Shown here in pieces: positions 1 to 7,990 of a stretch of 24,811 bases of DNA (positions are counted from its first letter, which is position 1; the number at the start of each line of letters is the position of its first letter). A program made the position numbers and the translations under genes. The notes under the pieces were generated by a model. The model did not search any database and had not been told where the DNA came from. It saw only the letters and a program-made list of their open reading frames with translations. The stretch is taken from assembly GCA_052035955.1 (NCBI GenBank), contig JBPOHD010000045.1, positions 1 to 24,811 of the forward strand. The letters run 5' to 3'. Source of the DNA: JAEUNJ01 sp052035955 (GTDB lineage: Bacteria; Pseudomonadota; Gammaproteobacteria; Burkholderiales; Rhodocyclaceae).

Positions 1-753
1 ACCTGGCCGGCGGCGATGGCGGGCGCCGGCGCCTGGATCGTCGGCCTGGATCGGGCCATCCTGGGCGTCTTCGCGCTCGAACTGCTGGCCCGGATCCATG
101 TCCATCGTGCCGCATTCTGGCGCGATCCCTGGAGCGTCTTCGATTTCCTCGTGGTCGCCATCGCCCTGGTGCCGGCAAGCGGCCCCTTCGCGGTGTTGCG
201 CGCGCTGCGCGTGCTGCGGGTGTTGCGCCTGCTGACCATCGTTCCGTCGATGCGCCGGGTCGTCGGTGCCTTGCTGGCGGCGATACCCGGCCTGGGCTCG
301 ATCGGCCTGGTGCTGCTCATCATCTATTACGTCTTCGCGGTCATCGCGACCAATCTCTTTTCCGCCACGCATCCCGAATGGTTCGGCAGTATCGGTCGCT
401 CGCTCTACACGCTGTTCCAGGTCATGACCCTGGAGAGCTGGTCGATGGGCATTGCCCGGCCGGTCATGGAAAGCCATCCCCAGGCATGGATATTCTTCGT
501 CCTGTTCATCCTCGTCGCGACCTTCACCATGCTCAACCTGTTCATTGCCATCATCGTCAACGCGATGCAGGGTTTCAACGAGGCGGAACAAGAGGCCTCG
601 CGAGATGCCGTCACTGCCGCGCGCGAGCACATCGAGGCCGACCTGCACGCCGAGATGCGCGGTTTGCGGGAAGAAATCCGGGAAATGAAGACCATGCTGC
701 AATCCGGCCCACCCGGGCCATGGCATCGATCCGGGCGGAAAACGGTGACGTGA
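1..753 (+). CDS. Bacterial voltage-gated sodium channel (NaChBac/NavAb type), 5'-truncated by window edge
   Basis: The reading frame is open to base 1, so the N-terminus and S1 lie outside the window; an internal ATG at 16 is probably not the true start. Visible in order are the end of S2, S3 (WSVFDFLVVAIALV), an S4 voltage sensor with arginines at every third position (RALRVLRVLRLL), S5, and a pore loop with the selectivity filter TLESWSM, identical to that of NavAb-type sodium channels. S6 (FTMLNLFIAIIVNAM) follows, then a charged helical C-terminal tail (EHIEADLHAEMRGLREEIREM) that would form the tetrameric coiled coil. The protein is a single six-helix domain that assembles as a homotetramer in the inner membrane and passes Na+ on depolarisation. 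The filter makes sodium rather than potassium or calcium selectivity the best call. Confidence 0.93.
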   Translation, partial: TWPAAMAGAGAWIVGLDRAILGVFALELLARIHVHRAAFWRDPWSVFDFLVVAIALVPASGPFAVLRALRVLRVLRLLTIVPSMRRVVGALLAAIPGLGSIGLVLLIIYYVFAVIATNLFSATHPEWFGSIGRSLYTLFQVMTLESWSMGIARPVMESHPQAWIFFVLFILVATFTMLNLFIAIIVNAMQGFNEAEQEASRDAVTAAREHIEADLHAEMRGLREEIREMKTMLQSGPPGPWHRSGRKTVT

Positions 754-992
754 ACTCCGCCATGTCCATCGCCGGCATCGCGGACCGAGGGGGATCTGCA
801 GGCCGGGCATCGCCTGCGCGGCCGGGTTCCCCCGGTTACGGCGGGCCCGCGGTGGTCCGGGACCGCCTTCCCGGAATGCCCGTCGCGGGCGGTGGGACGC
901 TACCATGGCGTCGCGGCGGTCACCGGCCTCGCCGCCGAGGGGCCGGCCGCTTGCGTGACGGCCCTTGCCGACCACGACTGAAGGAGACCCCC

Positions 993-1301
993 ATGGTCCT
1001 GCTGGAATTCGCCATGTCCCCCCTCACCAAGGGCGAAAGCGTCAGCGCTTTCGTCGCCCGCTCCCTCGACATCATCGACCGGAGCGGCCTGCCTTACCAG
1101 CTGACTCCCATGGGCACCATCATCGAGGGCGAGTGGGAGCAGGTGATGGCCGTCGTCACCGCCTGCTTCGAGGCCATGCGCGCCGATTGCCCGCGGATCG
1201 GCACCCACATCAAGATAGACTACCGGGCCGGGCCGGGGGGGCGTCTGACTTCCAAGGTGGCCTCGGTGCAGGAGAAGGTCGGCCGCAAGCTCTCCACCTG
1301 A
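993..1301 (+). CDS. MTH1187/YkoF-type thiamine-binding protein
   Basis: This 102-residue protein starts at ATG 993, with AAGGAGA at 981-987. It belongs to the small MTH1187 (DUF77, YqgV-like) family of ferredoxin-like-fold proteins that bind thiamine or related molecules as oligomers. Features seen are the N-terminal strand VLLEFAMSPLTKG, the segment LPYQLTPMGTIIEGEW typical of the family, and a C-terminal RLTSKVASVQEKVG helix. It is followed by thiM and thiE, which supports a role in handling thiamine or its precursors, perhaps as a cytoplasmic carrier or buffer. No signal peptide is visible. The 227-base gap before thiM leaves open whether the three genes share one transcript. Function beyond binding is not known for the family. 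Confidence 0.85.
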   Translation: MVLLEFAMSPLTKGESVSAFVARSLDIIDRSGLPYQLTPMGTIIEGEWEQVMAVVTACFEAMRADCPRIGTHIKIDYRAGPGGRLTSKVASVQEKVGRKLST

Positions 1302-1528
1302 GCGGGCGGGCGTCCCGTCCTTGGGGGGCCCGGAGGCAGGTCCGGATCGAGCCGCCAGGGCGCCGAAGGCACCGGGGGGCGCCAGGAAGATGGCAGCCTT
1401 CCGTCCGGACTGAGGGATTCGAAGGATCGCAGGGCCGGGGCGCCCCGGGACCGGCAGGGGCATCGCCCTTCCGGTTGCCGGCGACCCCGGGTCTCGGTGG
1501 TTGGCTGTCTTCTTTGAGGGAATGCAAA

Positions 1529-2350
1529 GTGATTACCAGTGAGGAACTCTGGCATGACGTGCTCGCCGTGCGCGAGCGTACCCCGCTCGTGCATAGCATC
1601 ACCAACTTCGTCGTCATGAACTACAACGCCAATGTCCTGCTCGCCCTGGGCGCGGCGCCGGTCATGGCCCACGCCGAGGAGGAGGTGGAGGACATGGCCG
1701 GCATCGCCCAGGCCCTGGTCCTCAACATCGGCACCCTGGAGCCCGACTGGATCGCGGCCATGAAACTGGGCCTGCGCAAGGCCCGCGCCAGGGGCATTCC
1801 CGTCGTGCTGGATCCGGTCGGGGCGGGGGCCACGCCCTATCGCAACCGCGCCCTCGCGGAACTGATGGAGGCGGGCCCCCCGACCATCGTCCGCGGCAAC
1901 GGTTCCGAGGTGATGAGCGTCGCCGGCCTCTCCGCCGCCACCCGCGGCGTCGAGAGCTCTTCCTCCTCGGACGACGCCGTGGACGCGGCGCGCGGCCTGG
2001 CCCGCGCCACCGGCGCCGTGGTCTGCGTTTCCGGCGTCGATGATCATGTCATCGATGCCGGCGGCCGCTGGCTGAGCCTGTCCAACGGACATCCCTGGAT
2101 GACAAAGGTGACCGGCGTCGGCTGCTCGGCCACCGCCATGGTCGGCGCCTTCGCCGCCGTGCAACCGGATGCCTGGCGGGCCACCGCCGCCGCCATGGCC
2201 TACCTCGGCGTGGTCGGCGAATGGGCCGCCGAGCGGGTGATGGCCGCCGGCGGCGGCGTCGGCAGCTACCAGATCGCCCTGCTCGACGGCCTGCAAATGC
2301 TGGGCGCGGACGAGTTCCTGTCCCGGCTGCGCCTGACGCCGAGGGCCTGA
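1529..2350 (+). CDS. thiM: Hydroxyethylthiazole kinase
   Basis: ThiM phosphorylates 4-methyl-5-(2-hydroxyethyl)thiazole with ATP, salvaging the thiazole half of thiamine in the cytoplasm. The proposed start is GTG 1529, with GAGGG at 1516-1520, giving 273 residues, close to the family's 260-270. The ribokinase-like fold is recognisable from TPLVHSITNFVV (19-30), the ALGAAPVMAHA substrate region (39-49), LDPVGAGA (94-101), RGNGSE (122-127) and the anion-hole and catalytic segment MTKVTGVGCSATA (191-203), with the conserved Cys199. thiE begins five bases after its stop, so the two form a salvage operon whose products act in sequence: ThiE uses the thiazole phosphate made by ThiM. No thiD was seen in the window. 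The low-complexity SSSSS at 143-147 is an oddity in a surface loop. Confidence 0.95.
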   Translation: MITSEELWHDVLAVRERTPLVHSITNFVVMNYNANVLLALGAAPVMAHAEEEVEDMAGIAQALVLNIGTLEPDWIAAMKLGLRKARARGIPVVLDPVGAGATPYRNRALAELMEAGPPTIVRGNGSEVMSVAGLSAATRGVESSSSSDDAVDAARGLARATGAVVCVSGVDDHVIDAGGRWLSLSNGHPWMTKVTGVGCSATAMVGAFAAVQPDAWRATAAAMAYLGVVGEWAAERVMAAGGGVGSYQIALLDGLQMLGADEFLSRLRLTPRA

Positions 2351-2355
2351 GGCCC

Positions 2356-3009
2356 GTGGTCGCCGCCTTCGATCCCCGCTGCCTGGGGGTGTATCTGGTC
2401 GCCGACGCCGCCTCCTGCGCCCCGCGCGGCCTCGCCGAAGTGGTGCAGGCGGCGGTGCGCGGCGGCGTCGGCTGCGTCCAGCTGCGGGAGAAGAACCTGC
2501 CGACGCGTGAGTTCGTCGCCCGGGCGTCGATGCTGAAGGCCCTGCTGGCGGCCTGCCCGGTGCGCGTGCCGCTGATCATCAACGACCGCCTGGACGTGGC
2601 CCTCGCCTGCGGCGCCGACGGCGTGCACGTGGGCCAGTCCGACATGCCGCCCGAGGTGGTCCGGCGCTGGATGCCGGAGGCCATCATCGGCCTCTCCGTC
2701 GAATCCCTGGACGATGCCCGGGAGGTGGCCGAAAGGGGCCTGCCGGTGGACTACCTGGGGGTCAGCCCGGTCTTCGCCACGCCGACCAAGACCGACACCG
2801 CGCCGCCCCTGGGCCTCGACGGGCTGGCCGCCATCCGCGGGCTCACCCGCCTGCCCCTGGTGGCCATCGGCGGCATCGGTCCGGGCAATGCGGCCGCTGT
2901 GCTGGCGGCGGGCGCCGACGGCCTGGCCGTGGTCAGCGCCATCTGCGGAGCGGAGGATCCGGAAGGCGCCGCGGCGAGGCTGGCTGGCCTGGTCGGAACG
3001 CGTCGTTGA
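2356..3009 (+). CDS. thiE: Thiamine-phosphate synthase
   Basis: ThiE condenses hydroxymethylpyrimidine pyrophosphate with thiazole phosphate to give thiamine monophosphate. The chosen start is GTG 2356, five bases after the thiM stop; GAGG motifs at 2341-2344 and 2349-2352 could serve as ribosome site, inside the end of thiM. An upstream in-frame start would overlap thiM. The product has 217 residues, a normal length. Family motifs in a TIM barrel are all present: VQLREKN (41-47), LIINDRLD (73-80), GVHVGQSD (89-96), DYLGVSPVFATPTK (132-145) and VAIGGIGPGN (169-178). The order thiM-thiE with tight spacing suggests translational coupling. The enzyme is cytoplasmic. Confidence 0.95.
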   Translation: MVAAFDPRCLGVYLVADAASCAPRGLAEVVQAAVRGGVGCVQLREKNLPTREFVARASMLKALLAACPVRVPLIINDRLDVALACGADGVHVGQSDMPPEVVRRWMPEAIIGLSVESLDDAREVAERGLPVDYLGVSPVFATPTKTDTAPPLGLDGLAAIRGLTRLPLVAIGGIGPGNAAAVLAAGADGLAVVSAICGAEDPEGAAARLAGLVGTRR

Positions 3010-3087
3010 GCTCGGGCACCCTCGGGATTGACGATGACCCTGATGAGGAGCTGGTTTAAATCTAAAGTGTAGCGCGCGGTATCGGAA

Positions 3088-3093
3088 TACAAT
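3088..3093 (+). promoter_or_regulatory. Possible sigma-70 -10 element upstream of the heme sensor gene
   Basis: TACAAT at 3088-3093 matches the -10 consensus in five of six positions. It lies in a locally AT-richer stretch between thiE and the gene at 3182. No convincing -35 hexamer is present 16-18 bases upstream. A transcript from here would have an untranslated leader of about 80 bases. This is a weak, position-supported guess. Confidence 0.3.
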
Positions 3094-3181
3094 CGCTCGC
3101 ATACCGCGCCCGCTGCCATCGAATGGCGGCATCCCCGGGGTGTCGGGGGAACAGTCCACAAGGCCCGACAAGGAGAATGCC

Positions 3182-4054
3182 ATGGGATTGCGACTCAAGT
3201 TCAACCTCGTCCTGATCCTGGTGTTCGCGGTCGGCTTCGCCGCCGCCGGCGCCGTGTCCTACCAGCTCCTGCAGGGCAATGCCCGGGAGGAGGTCCAGAG
3301 GGATGCCGGACTCATGATGGAGTCTGCCATCTCCGTGCGCAAGTACACGGTCGACCAGATCCGGCCGGAGTTGATCAAGGTGCTGGACGAGGTGTTCCTG
3401 CCGCAGACGGTCCCTGCCTATGCGGCCACCGAGATCTTCAACGAACTGCGCAAGAAGTATCCCGACTACAGCTACAAGGAAGCCACGCTGAATCCCACCA
3501 ATCCGCGGGATCGGGCCACCGACTGGGAAACGGACATCGTGAATCGCTTCCGGCAGAGCGAGGATGCCAAGGAGATCATCGCCGAGCGCGACTCGCCGAC
3601 CGGCCGGCAACTCTACGTTGCCCGCCCGATCAGGATCACCAATCCCGCCTGCCTGCAATGCCACACGTCCGCGGAAACCTCGCCGCCGTCGATGATCAAG
3701 ATCTACGGCCCGGCCAACGGCTTCGGCTGGAAGCTGAACGAGGTGGTCGGCGCCCAGGTGGTGACGGTGCCGATGGAGGTGCCGAAGCGAAACGCGGATC
3801 GGGCCTTCATGACCTTCATGTCCTCGCTGGCGGTGATCTTCGTGGTGGTCTTCATCGCCCTCAACGTCATGCTCAGCCTGCTCATCGTGCGGCCGATCCG
3901 CCGCCTGTCGGAGTCGGCGGACAGGATCAGCACCGGCGATTTCAGCGAGCCCGAATTCCCGGAGAAGGGGCGCGACGAGGTGGCGATCCTCTCCAGTTCC
4001 TTCAACCGCATGCGCCGAAGCCTGGAGAAGGCCATGCAGATGATCGAGGACTGA
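3182..4054 (+). CDS. Membrane sensor: Tll0287-like (DUF3365) heme-binding domain plus HAMP, no output domain
   Basis: This 290-residue protein starts at ATG 3182, with AAGGAG at 3170-3175. It has an N-terminal membrane helix (about 8-30) and a periplasmic domain of roughly 180 residues. That domain contains a single c-type heme motif CLQCH (157-161) in the setting typical of Tll0287-like/DUF3365 sensors (ARPIRITNPACLQCH, then a GW...GAQVVTVPM segment). A second membrane helix (about 211-235) leads to a HAMP domain (RPIRRLSESADRISTGDF to the end). The protein stops after HAMP: there is no methyl-accepting, kinase or GGDEF output. Such domains are thought to sense redox state or small ligands through heme. 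The next gene, a kinase-cyclase starting 34 bases downstream, is the obvious partner for its signal; that link is inference. Confidence 0.85.
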   Translation: MGLRLKFNLVLILVFAVGFAAAGAVSYQLLQGNAREEVQRDAGLMMESAISVRKYTVDQIRPELIKVLDEVFLPQTVPAYAATEIFNELRKKYPDYSYKEATLNPTNPRDRATDWETDIVNRFRQSEDAKEIIAERDSPTGRQLYVARPIRITNPACLQCHTSAETSPPSMIKIYGPANGFGWKLNEVVGAQVVTVPMEVPKRNADRAFMTFMSSLAVIFVVVFIALNVMLSLLIVRPIRRLSESADRISTGDFSEPEFPEKGRDEVAILSSSFNRMRRSLEKAMQMIED

Positions 4055-4088
4055 GCGGGGTTCCCGGCTCGGTCTGGTTCGGCATCCG

Positions 4089-6206
4089 ATGGACGCATCC
4101 GCACTTCCGCCATCGCCGTCGGCCTCCGGCGTGCGGGTGCCCCATGCCCTGAGGGCGGGCCACCGCATCCTGGAATACGTGGTCGAGGCCACCCTCGGCG
4201 GCGGCGGTTTCGGCATCACCTACCTGGCCCGCGACGCCAACCTGGACCTCTCCGTCGCCATCAAGGAATACCTGCCCGCCGAGCTGGCGACCCGTGTCGG
4301 CGAGGGTCCGGTGGAGTCCCTGGGCGGTGAGGCCGAATCCCAGTTCCGCTGGGGACTGGAGCGCTTCCTCGACGAGGCGCGGGCCCTGGCCGCCTTCAAG
4401 CACCCGAACATCGTGCGGGTGCTGCGCTACTTCCCGGCCAACGGCACCGCCTACATCGTCATGGAGTACGAGTCGGGCCAGTCGCTGAAGCAGTGGCTGC
4501 CGCGACGCGGACCGCTGGACAGGGGGGAGTTGCTGCGGATCGTGCACCCGCTGCTCGACGGCCTGGAGATGATCCACAAGGCCGGCTTCCTGCATCGGGA
4601 CATCAAGCCCGACAACATCTACATCCGGGCCGACGGCTCCCCGGTGCTGATCGATTTCGGCGCCGCCCGCCGCACCGCCTCCGGCCGCGACCTCACCAGC
4701 ATCGTCAGCCCCGGCTTCGCCCCCTTCGAGCAGTACCACAGCCAGGGCAACCAGGGGCCCTGGACGGACCTCTACTCGCTGGCGGCGGTCATGTATTGGC
4801 TGGTGTCGGGACAGAAGCCGGTGGAGTCGGCCGCCCGGCTCAAGACCGACGGCATGGTGCCTGCCGTCCGCATCGATTCCCGCGGCCTGGTCGGCGAACC
4901 CCTGCTGGCCGCCATCGACTGGGCCCTGACGCCGGACGAGACCCGGCGTCCGCAGAGCGTGGCGGAATTCCGGGCCCGCATCGGCGAGCCGGAGGGCCGG
5001 GACCGCAGCTTCCTCGCCAATCCCACGCAGGCGACCCGTACCGTCGCCTTCGAGGGCGGCGGTACGGCGGACCGTTCGCTCGGCACCTTCGCCTCGGGGG
5101 CCGCCGACAGCCACCGGCGCAACATGGTGTGCACCGTGCTGTTCCTCGACATCGTGGCCTACTCCAAGGCTTCGGTTAACGAGCAGTACGACCTCAAGTC
5201 GGCCTTCAACCGGATGATCGCCGGCAAGCTGGCCCACGTCCCCGATGCCACGCGCATCACCCTCGACACCGGCGACGGGGCCGCCATCTGCTTCATGGGC
5301 GACCCCGAGGAGGTGCTGCACGCGGCCGTGGACATCCGCCGCGGCCTGGCGGCCCAGGACAGGATGCGGGTCCGCATGGGCCTGCACATCGGACCCGTGC
5401 GGGTCCTCAACGACATGAACGGCCGGGGCAACGTGATCGGCGACGGCATCAACGTGGCCCAGCGCGTGATGAGTTTCGCCGAGGGCAACGGCCTGCTGGT
5501 CTCCCGGGCCTTCTACGATGTGGTGGCCTGCCTGTCGGAAGGCGGCGAAAGGGCCTTCCGGCACATCGGCGAGCACCGGGACAAGCACGACCGGGTGCAC
5601 GACCTCTATGCCGTCGTCTCGGACGAGGACAGCCTCGGCCTGGCCGACCGCACCATTCCCCTGCGGGCCCCGGCCGAGCCGGAGGCGCCCGCCGGCGGCA
5701 TCGATCCCCAGGCCCTGGCCGCCATGGAGAAGGAACTGGCTCGGCATCTCGGGCCGCTGGCCGCCGTGCTGGTGCGCAAGGCCCGGTCGCGGGCGGCCAC
5801 GGCCGCCGAACTGCGCGAGTTGCTGGCCCAGAGCATCGGCGATCCGGCCCATCGCGAGGCCTTCCGCAAGGGCACGGAAGCGGCGTCGGACGACTCGGTG
5901 AATCGTTCGAGGCGGACCGGGGAGGGAGGCGCGAACAGTCGGCCGGAGCCGTCCCTGCCCCTGGCCAGCGTGCCCCTGTCGGGCCCCGTCGCCACCGCCG
6001 GCCCTTGGCTGACGCCCGAGGCCATCACGCTGCTGGAGAAGAGCCTGGCCCGGGCCATCGGACCCATGGCCCGGGTCCTGGTCAAGAACGAGGCGAAGAA
6101 GGCCTCGAACCTGCCGGGCCTGTGCGACGCCCTGGCGGCGCACATCGACAACGGCGAACTGCGCGGAAAATTCCTCAAGGACGTGGCGGCCCTGAACCAC
6201 ACCTGA
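4089..6206 (+). CDS. Ser/Thr protein kinase fused to class III nucleotidyl cyclase-like domain and two C-terminal repeats
   Basis: This 705-residue cytoplasmic protein has no predicted membrane helix. The Hanks-type kinase spans about 28-300, with glycine loop GGGGFG (37-42), VAIKEY with Lys59, HRDIKPDN (169-176), DFG (189-191) and SPGFAPFEQ in the activation segment, so it should be active. A class III cyclase homology domain follows (about 345-510). Metal ligands Asp354 (FLDIVAYSK) and Asp396 (TGDG) are present, as are the transition-state pair Asn455 and Arg459 (INVAQR). The two purine-specifying positions are Leu392 and Asn448 instead of the usual Lys and Asp/Thr, so the substrate is uncertain. 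The C-terminus has two related segments, about 541-594 and 644-697 (ARHLGPLAAVLVRKA and ARAIGPMARVLVKNE), of unknown role. The start ATG lies 34 bases after the heme sensor gene; the two are probably co-transcribed. No strong ribosome site is visible. Confidence 0.9.
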   Translation: MDASALPPSPSASGVRVPHALRAGHRILEYVVEATLGGGGFGITYLARDANLDLSVAIKEYLPAELATRVGEGPVESLGGEAESQFRWGLERFLDEARALAAFKHPNIVRVLRYFPANGTAYIVMEYESGQSLKQWLPRRGPLDRGELLRIVHPLLDGLEMIHKAGFLHRDIKPDNIYIRADGSPVLIDFGAARRTASGRDLTSIVSPGFAPFEQYHSQGNQGPWTDLYSLAAVMYWLVSGQKPVESAARLKTDGMVPAVRIDSRGLVGEPLLAAIDWALTPDETRRPQSVAEFRARIGEPEGRDRSFLANPTQATRTVAFEGGGTADRSLGTFASGAADSHRRNMVCTVLFLDIVAYSKASVNEQYDLKSAFNRMIAGKLAHVPDATRITLDTGDGAAICFMGDPEEVLHAAVDIRRGLAAQDRMRVRMGLHIGPVRVLNDMNGRGNVIGDGINVAQRVMSFAEGNGLLVSRAFYDVVACLSEGGERAFRHIGEHRDKHDRVHDLYAVVSDEDSLGLADRTIPLRAPAEPEAPAGGIDPQALAAMEKELARHLGPLAAVLVRKARSRAATAAELRELLAQSIGDPAHREAFRKGTEAASDDSVNRSRRTGEGGANSRPEPSLPLASVPLSGPVATAGPWLTPEAITLLEKSLARAIGPMARVLVKNEAKKASNLPGLCDALAAHIDNGELRGKFLKDVAALNHT

Positions 6207-6369
6207 TGGCGCCGGGCCCGGGGCCGGCGGGCGTCGGACCGGCCGCGGGAAAATGGAACGCCCATCCTTGCGGTCCCCGATATCCGGACCACCACGCCCC
6301 CCGCCACGCACCCCGCCCCCCACACCCATCCGCACCCATTCGCACCCATCCCGGAGACCGGACTGCCCC

Positions 6370-7245
6370 ATGGACAATTCATCCCCCTACACGCCTCCCA
6401 GGATATGGACTGCCGCCAAGGACAGCGGCGGCCGCTTCGCGAACATCAACCGTCCCGTCGCCGGGGCCACCCACGAGAAGGAACTGCCGGTCGGCCGCCA
6501 TCCCCTGCAGCTCTATTCCCTGGGCACCCCGAACGGCGTCAAGGTCACCGTGATGCTGGAGGAACTGCTGGAGGCGGGACACGCCGGCGCCGAGTATGAC
6601 GCCTGGCTCATCCGGATCACCGAGGGGGAGCAGTTCGGCAGCGGCTTCGTCGCCGTCAACCCGAACTCCAAGATCCCGGCCCTCGTCGACCGCAGCGGCC
6701 CGGCGCCGGTCCGGGTGTTCGAGTCCGGCGCGATCCTGGTCTACCTGGCGGAGAAGTTCGGCGCCTTCCTGCCGGCGGAAGGCGCCCGGCGTGCCGAGTG
6801 CCTGTCCTGGCTGTTCTGGCAGATGGGCAGCGCCCCATTCCTGGGCGGCGGCTTCGGCCACTTCTACGCCTATGCGCCCAGCAAGATCGAATACGCGATC
6901 GACCGCTACGCCATGGAGGTCAAGCGCCAGCTCGACGTACTCGACCGGCGCCTGGCGGAAAGCCCCTACGTGGCGGGGGAGGAGTACACCATCGCCGACA
7001 TGGCGATCTGGCCCTGGTACGGCGCCCTGGCCAAGGGGCAGTTGTACGAGGCCGGCGAGTTCCTCCAGGTCGAGGCCTACACCCACGTGCTGCGCTGGAC
7101 CGACGAGTTGGCGCAGCGCCCGGCGGTGCGGCGCGGCCGCATGGTCAACCGCACCACCGGCAAGCCGGCCAGCCAGTTGCACGAGCGCCACGACCGGAGC
7201 GATTTCGACACCCGGACCCAGGACAAGCTGGCGCCGGCGGCCTGA
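6370..7245 (+). CDS. yghU: YghU-type glutathione S-transferase / disulfide-bond oxidoreductase
   Basis: This 291-residue protein is closely similar along its whole length to E. coli YghU (288 residues). It shares AGGxFANINRPV-like N-terminal residues, the active-site loop YSLGTPNGVKVT (49-60), VNPNSKIPAL (97-105), RVFESGAILVYLAEKFG (115-131), FLGGGFGHFYAYAP (157-170) and a C-terminal QLHERHD segment. YghU is a nu-class enzyme that binds two glutathione molecules and has disulfide-reductase and organic-peroxidase activity, acting in the cytoplasm. The start ATG 6370 matches the E. coli N-terminus; a GGAG lies about 15 bases upstream. A second GST gene begins 33 bases downstream, so the two are likely one operon for thiol or peroxide defence. 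Confidence 0.95.
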   Translation: MDNSSPYTPPRIWTAAKDSGGRFANINRPVAGATHEKELPVGRHPLQLYSLGTPNGVKVTVMLEELLEAGHAGAEYDAWLIRITEGEQFGSGFVAVNPNSKIPALVDRSGPAPVRVFESGAILVYLAEKFGAFLPAEGARRAECLSWLFWQMGSAPFLGGGFGHFYAYAPSKIEYAIDRYAMEVKRQLDVLDRRLAESPYVAGEEYTIADMAIWPWYGALAKGQLYEAGEFLQVEAYTHVLRWTDELAQRPAVRRGRMVNRTTGKPASQLHERHDRSDFDTRTQDKLAPAA

Positions 7246-7278
7246 ATGCCGCCTTCCCCCACCACGCGAGGCCCCACC

Positions 7279-7911
7279 ATGATCACGCTCTACGACTGCG
7301 CCACCGCTCCCAGCCCGCGCCGGGCGCGCATCCTGCTCGCCGAGAAGGGCGTCGCCCACGAGACCGTCCAGGTGGACCTCAAGTCCGGGGAACAACTGGG
7401 CGCCGCCTACCGGGCGATCAACCCGCAATGCACCGTGCCGGCGCTGCGCACGGACGACGGGCTGGTGCTGACGGACAATGCGGCGATCACCGCCTGGCTG
7501 GAGGCCCGCTACCCGCAGCCGCCGCTGCTGGGCGAGACGCCGGCGGAAAAGGCCGGGATCGCCAGCTGGAACTGGCGAATCGAGTTCGAGGGGCTGCTGG
7601 CCGTCGCCGAGGCCCTTCGCAACACCACGCCGGCCATGGCCAACCGGGCCCTGCCGGGCCCGGTGGACTACCCGCAGATCCCCGAGCTGGGCCGCCGCGG
7701 CCTGGCCCGCCTGCAGGCCTTTTTCGCCACGCTGAACGAGCGGCTCGAGGGGCGCGAGTTCATCGCCGCCGATCGCTTCAGCGTCGCCGACATCACCGCC
7801 GTGGTGGCCATCGATTTCGCCCGCGTGGTGAAGGTGCGGCCCGGCGACGAGCACCCCCACCTGCAGCGCTGGCGCGCTGCCATGGCGCAGCGGCCGGCAA
7901 TGGCGCCCTGA
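7279..7911 (+). CDS. Glutathione S-transferase family protein
   Basis: This 210-residue GST starts at ATG 7279. The thioredoxin-like N-domain opens with MITLYDCATAPSPRRARI, where the TAPSPRR loop carries the glutathione-binding Ser or Cys position. INPQCTVPAL has the conserved cis-proline and TDNAAITAWLE binds the gamma-glutamyl end. The all-helical C-domain ends with the N-capping motif FSVADITAVVAIDFA. The exact substrate cannot be read from the sequence; members conjugate or reduce electrophiles and peroxides with glutathione. It lies 33 bases after yghU, so co-transcription is likely. No clear Shine-Dalgarno sequence precedes the start, which may mean coupling to yghU translation. Confidence 0.9.
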   Translation: MITLYDCATAPSPRRARILLAEKGVAHETVQVDLKSGEQLGAAYRAINPQCTVPALRTDDGLVLTDNAAITAWLEARYPQPPLLGETPAEKAGIASWNWRIEFEGLLAVAEALRNTTPAMANRALPGPVDYPQIPELGRRGLARLQAFFATLNERLEGREFIAADRFSVADITAVVAIDFARVVKVRPGDEHPHLQRWRAAMAQRPAMAP

Positions 7912-7936
7912 CACCGCCGGTCCCGGCGGCCGCGGT

Positions 7937-7962
7937 CCCGGACCGGGCTTGCCGGGTCCGGG
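7937..7962. terminator. GC-rich hairpin between convergent genes
   Basis: CCCGGACC at 7937-7944 and GGTCCGGG at 7955-7962 form a perfect 8-bp stem with a 10-base loop. It sits between the ends of the GST gene (+) and the STAS-like gene (-), where a bidirectional terminator would be expected. There is no T-tract on either side, so intrinsic termination is not certain. Confidence 0.45.
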
Positions 7963-7990
7963 GTTCGCGAGGTCGGAACGGACCCTTGTC

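Noticed and set aside
754..992. TPP riboswitch upstream of the thiamine-binding gene
   Set aside because: No CTGAGA core or conserved pyrophosphate-sensor helix could be found; only GC-rich sequence with minor inverted repeats.
4002..6377. 791-codon open frame on the - strand opposite the kinase-cyclase gene
   Set aside because: Gly/Val/Asp/His-rich shadow of a GC-biased + strand gene with clear kinase and cyclase motifs.
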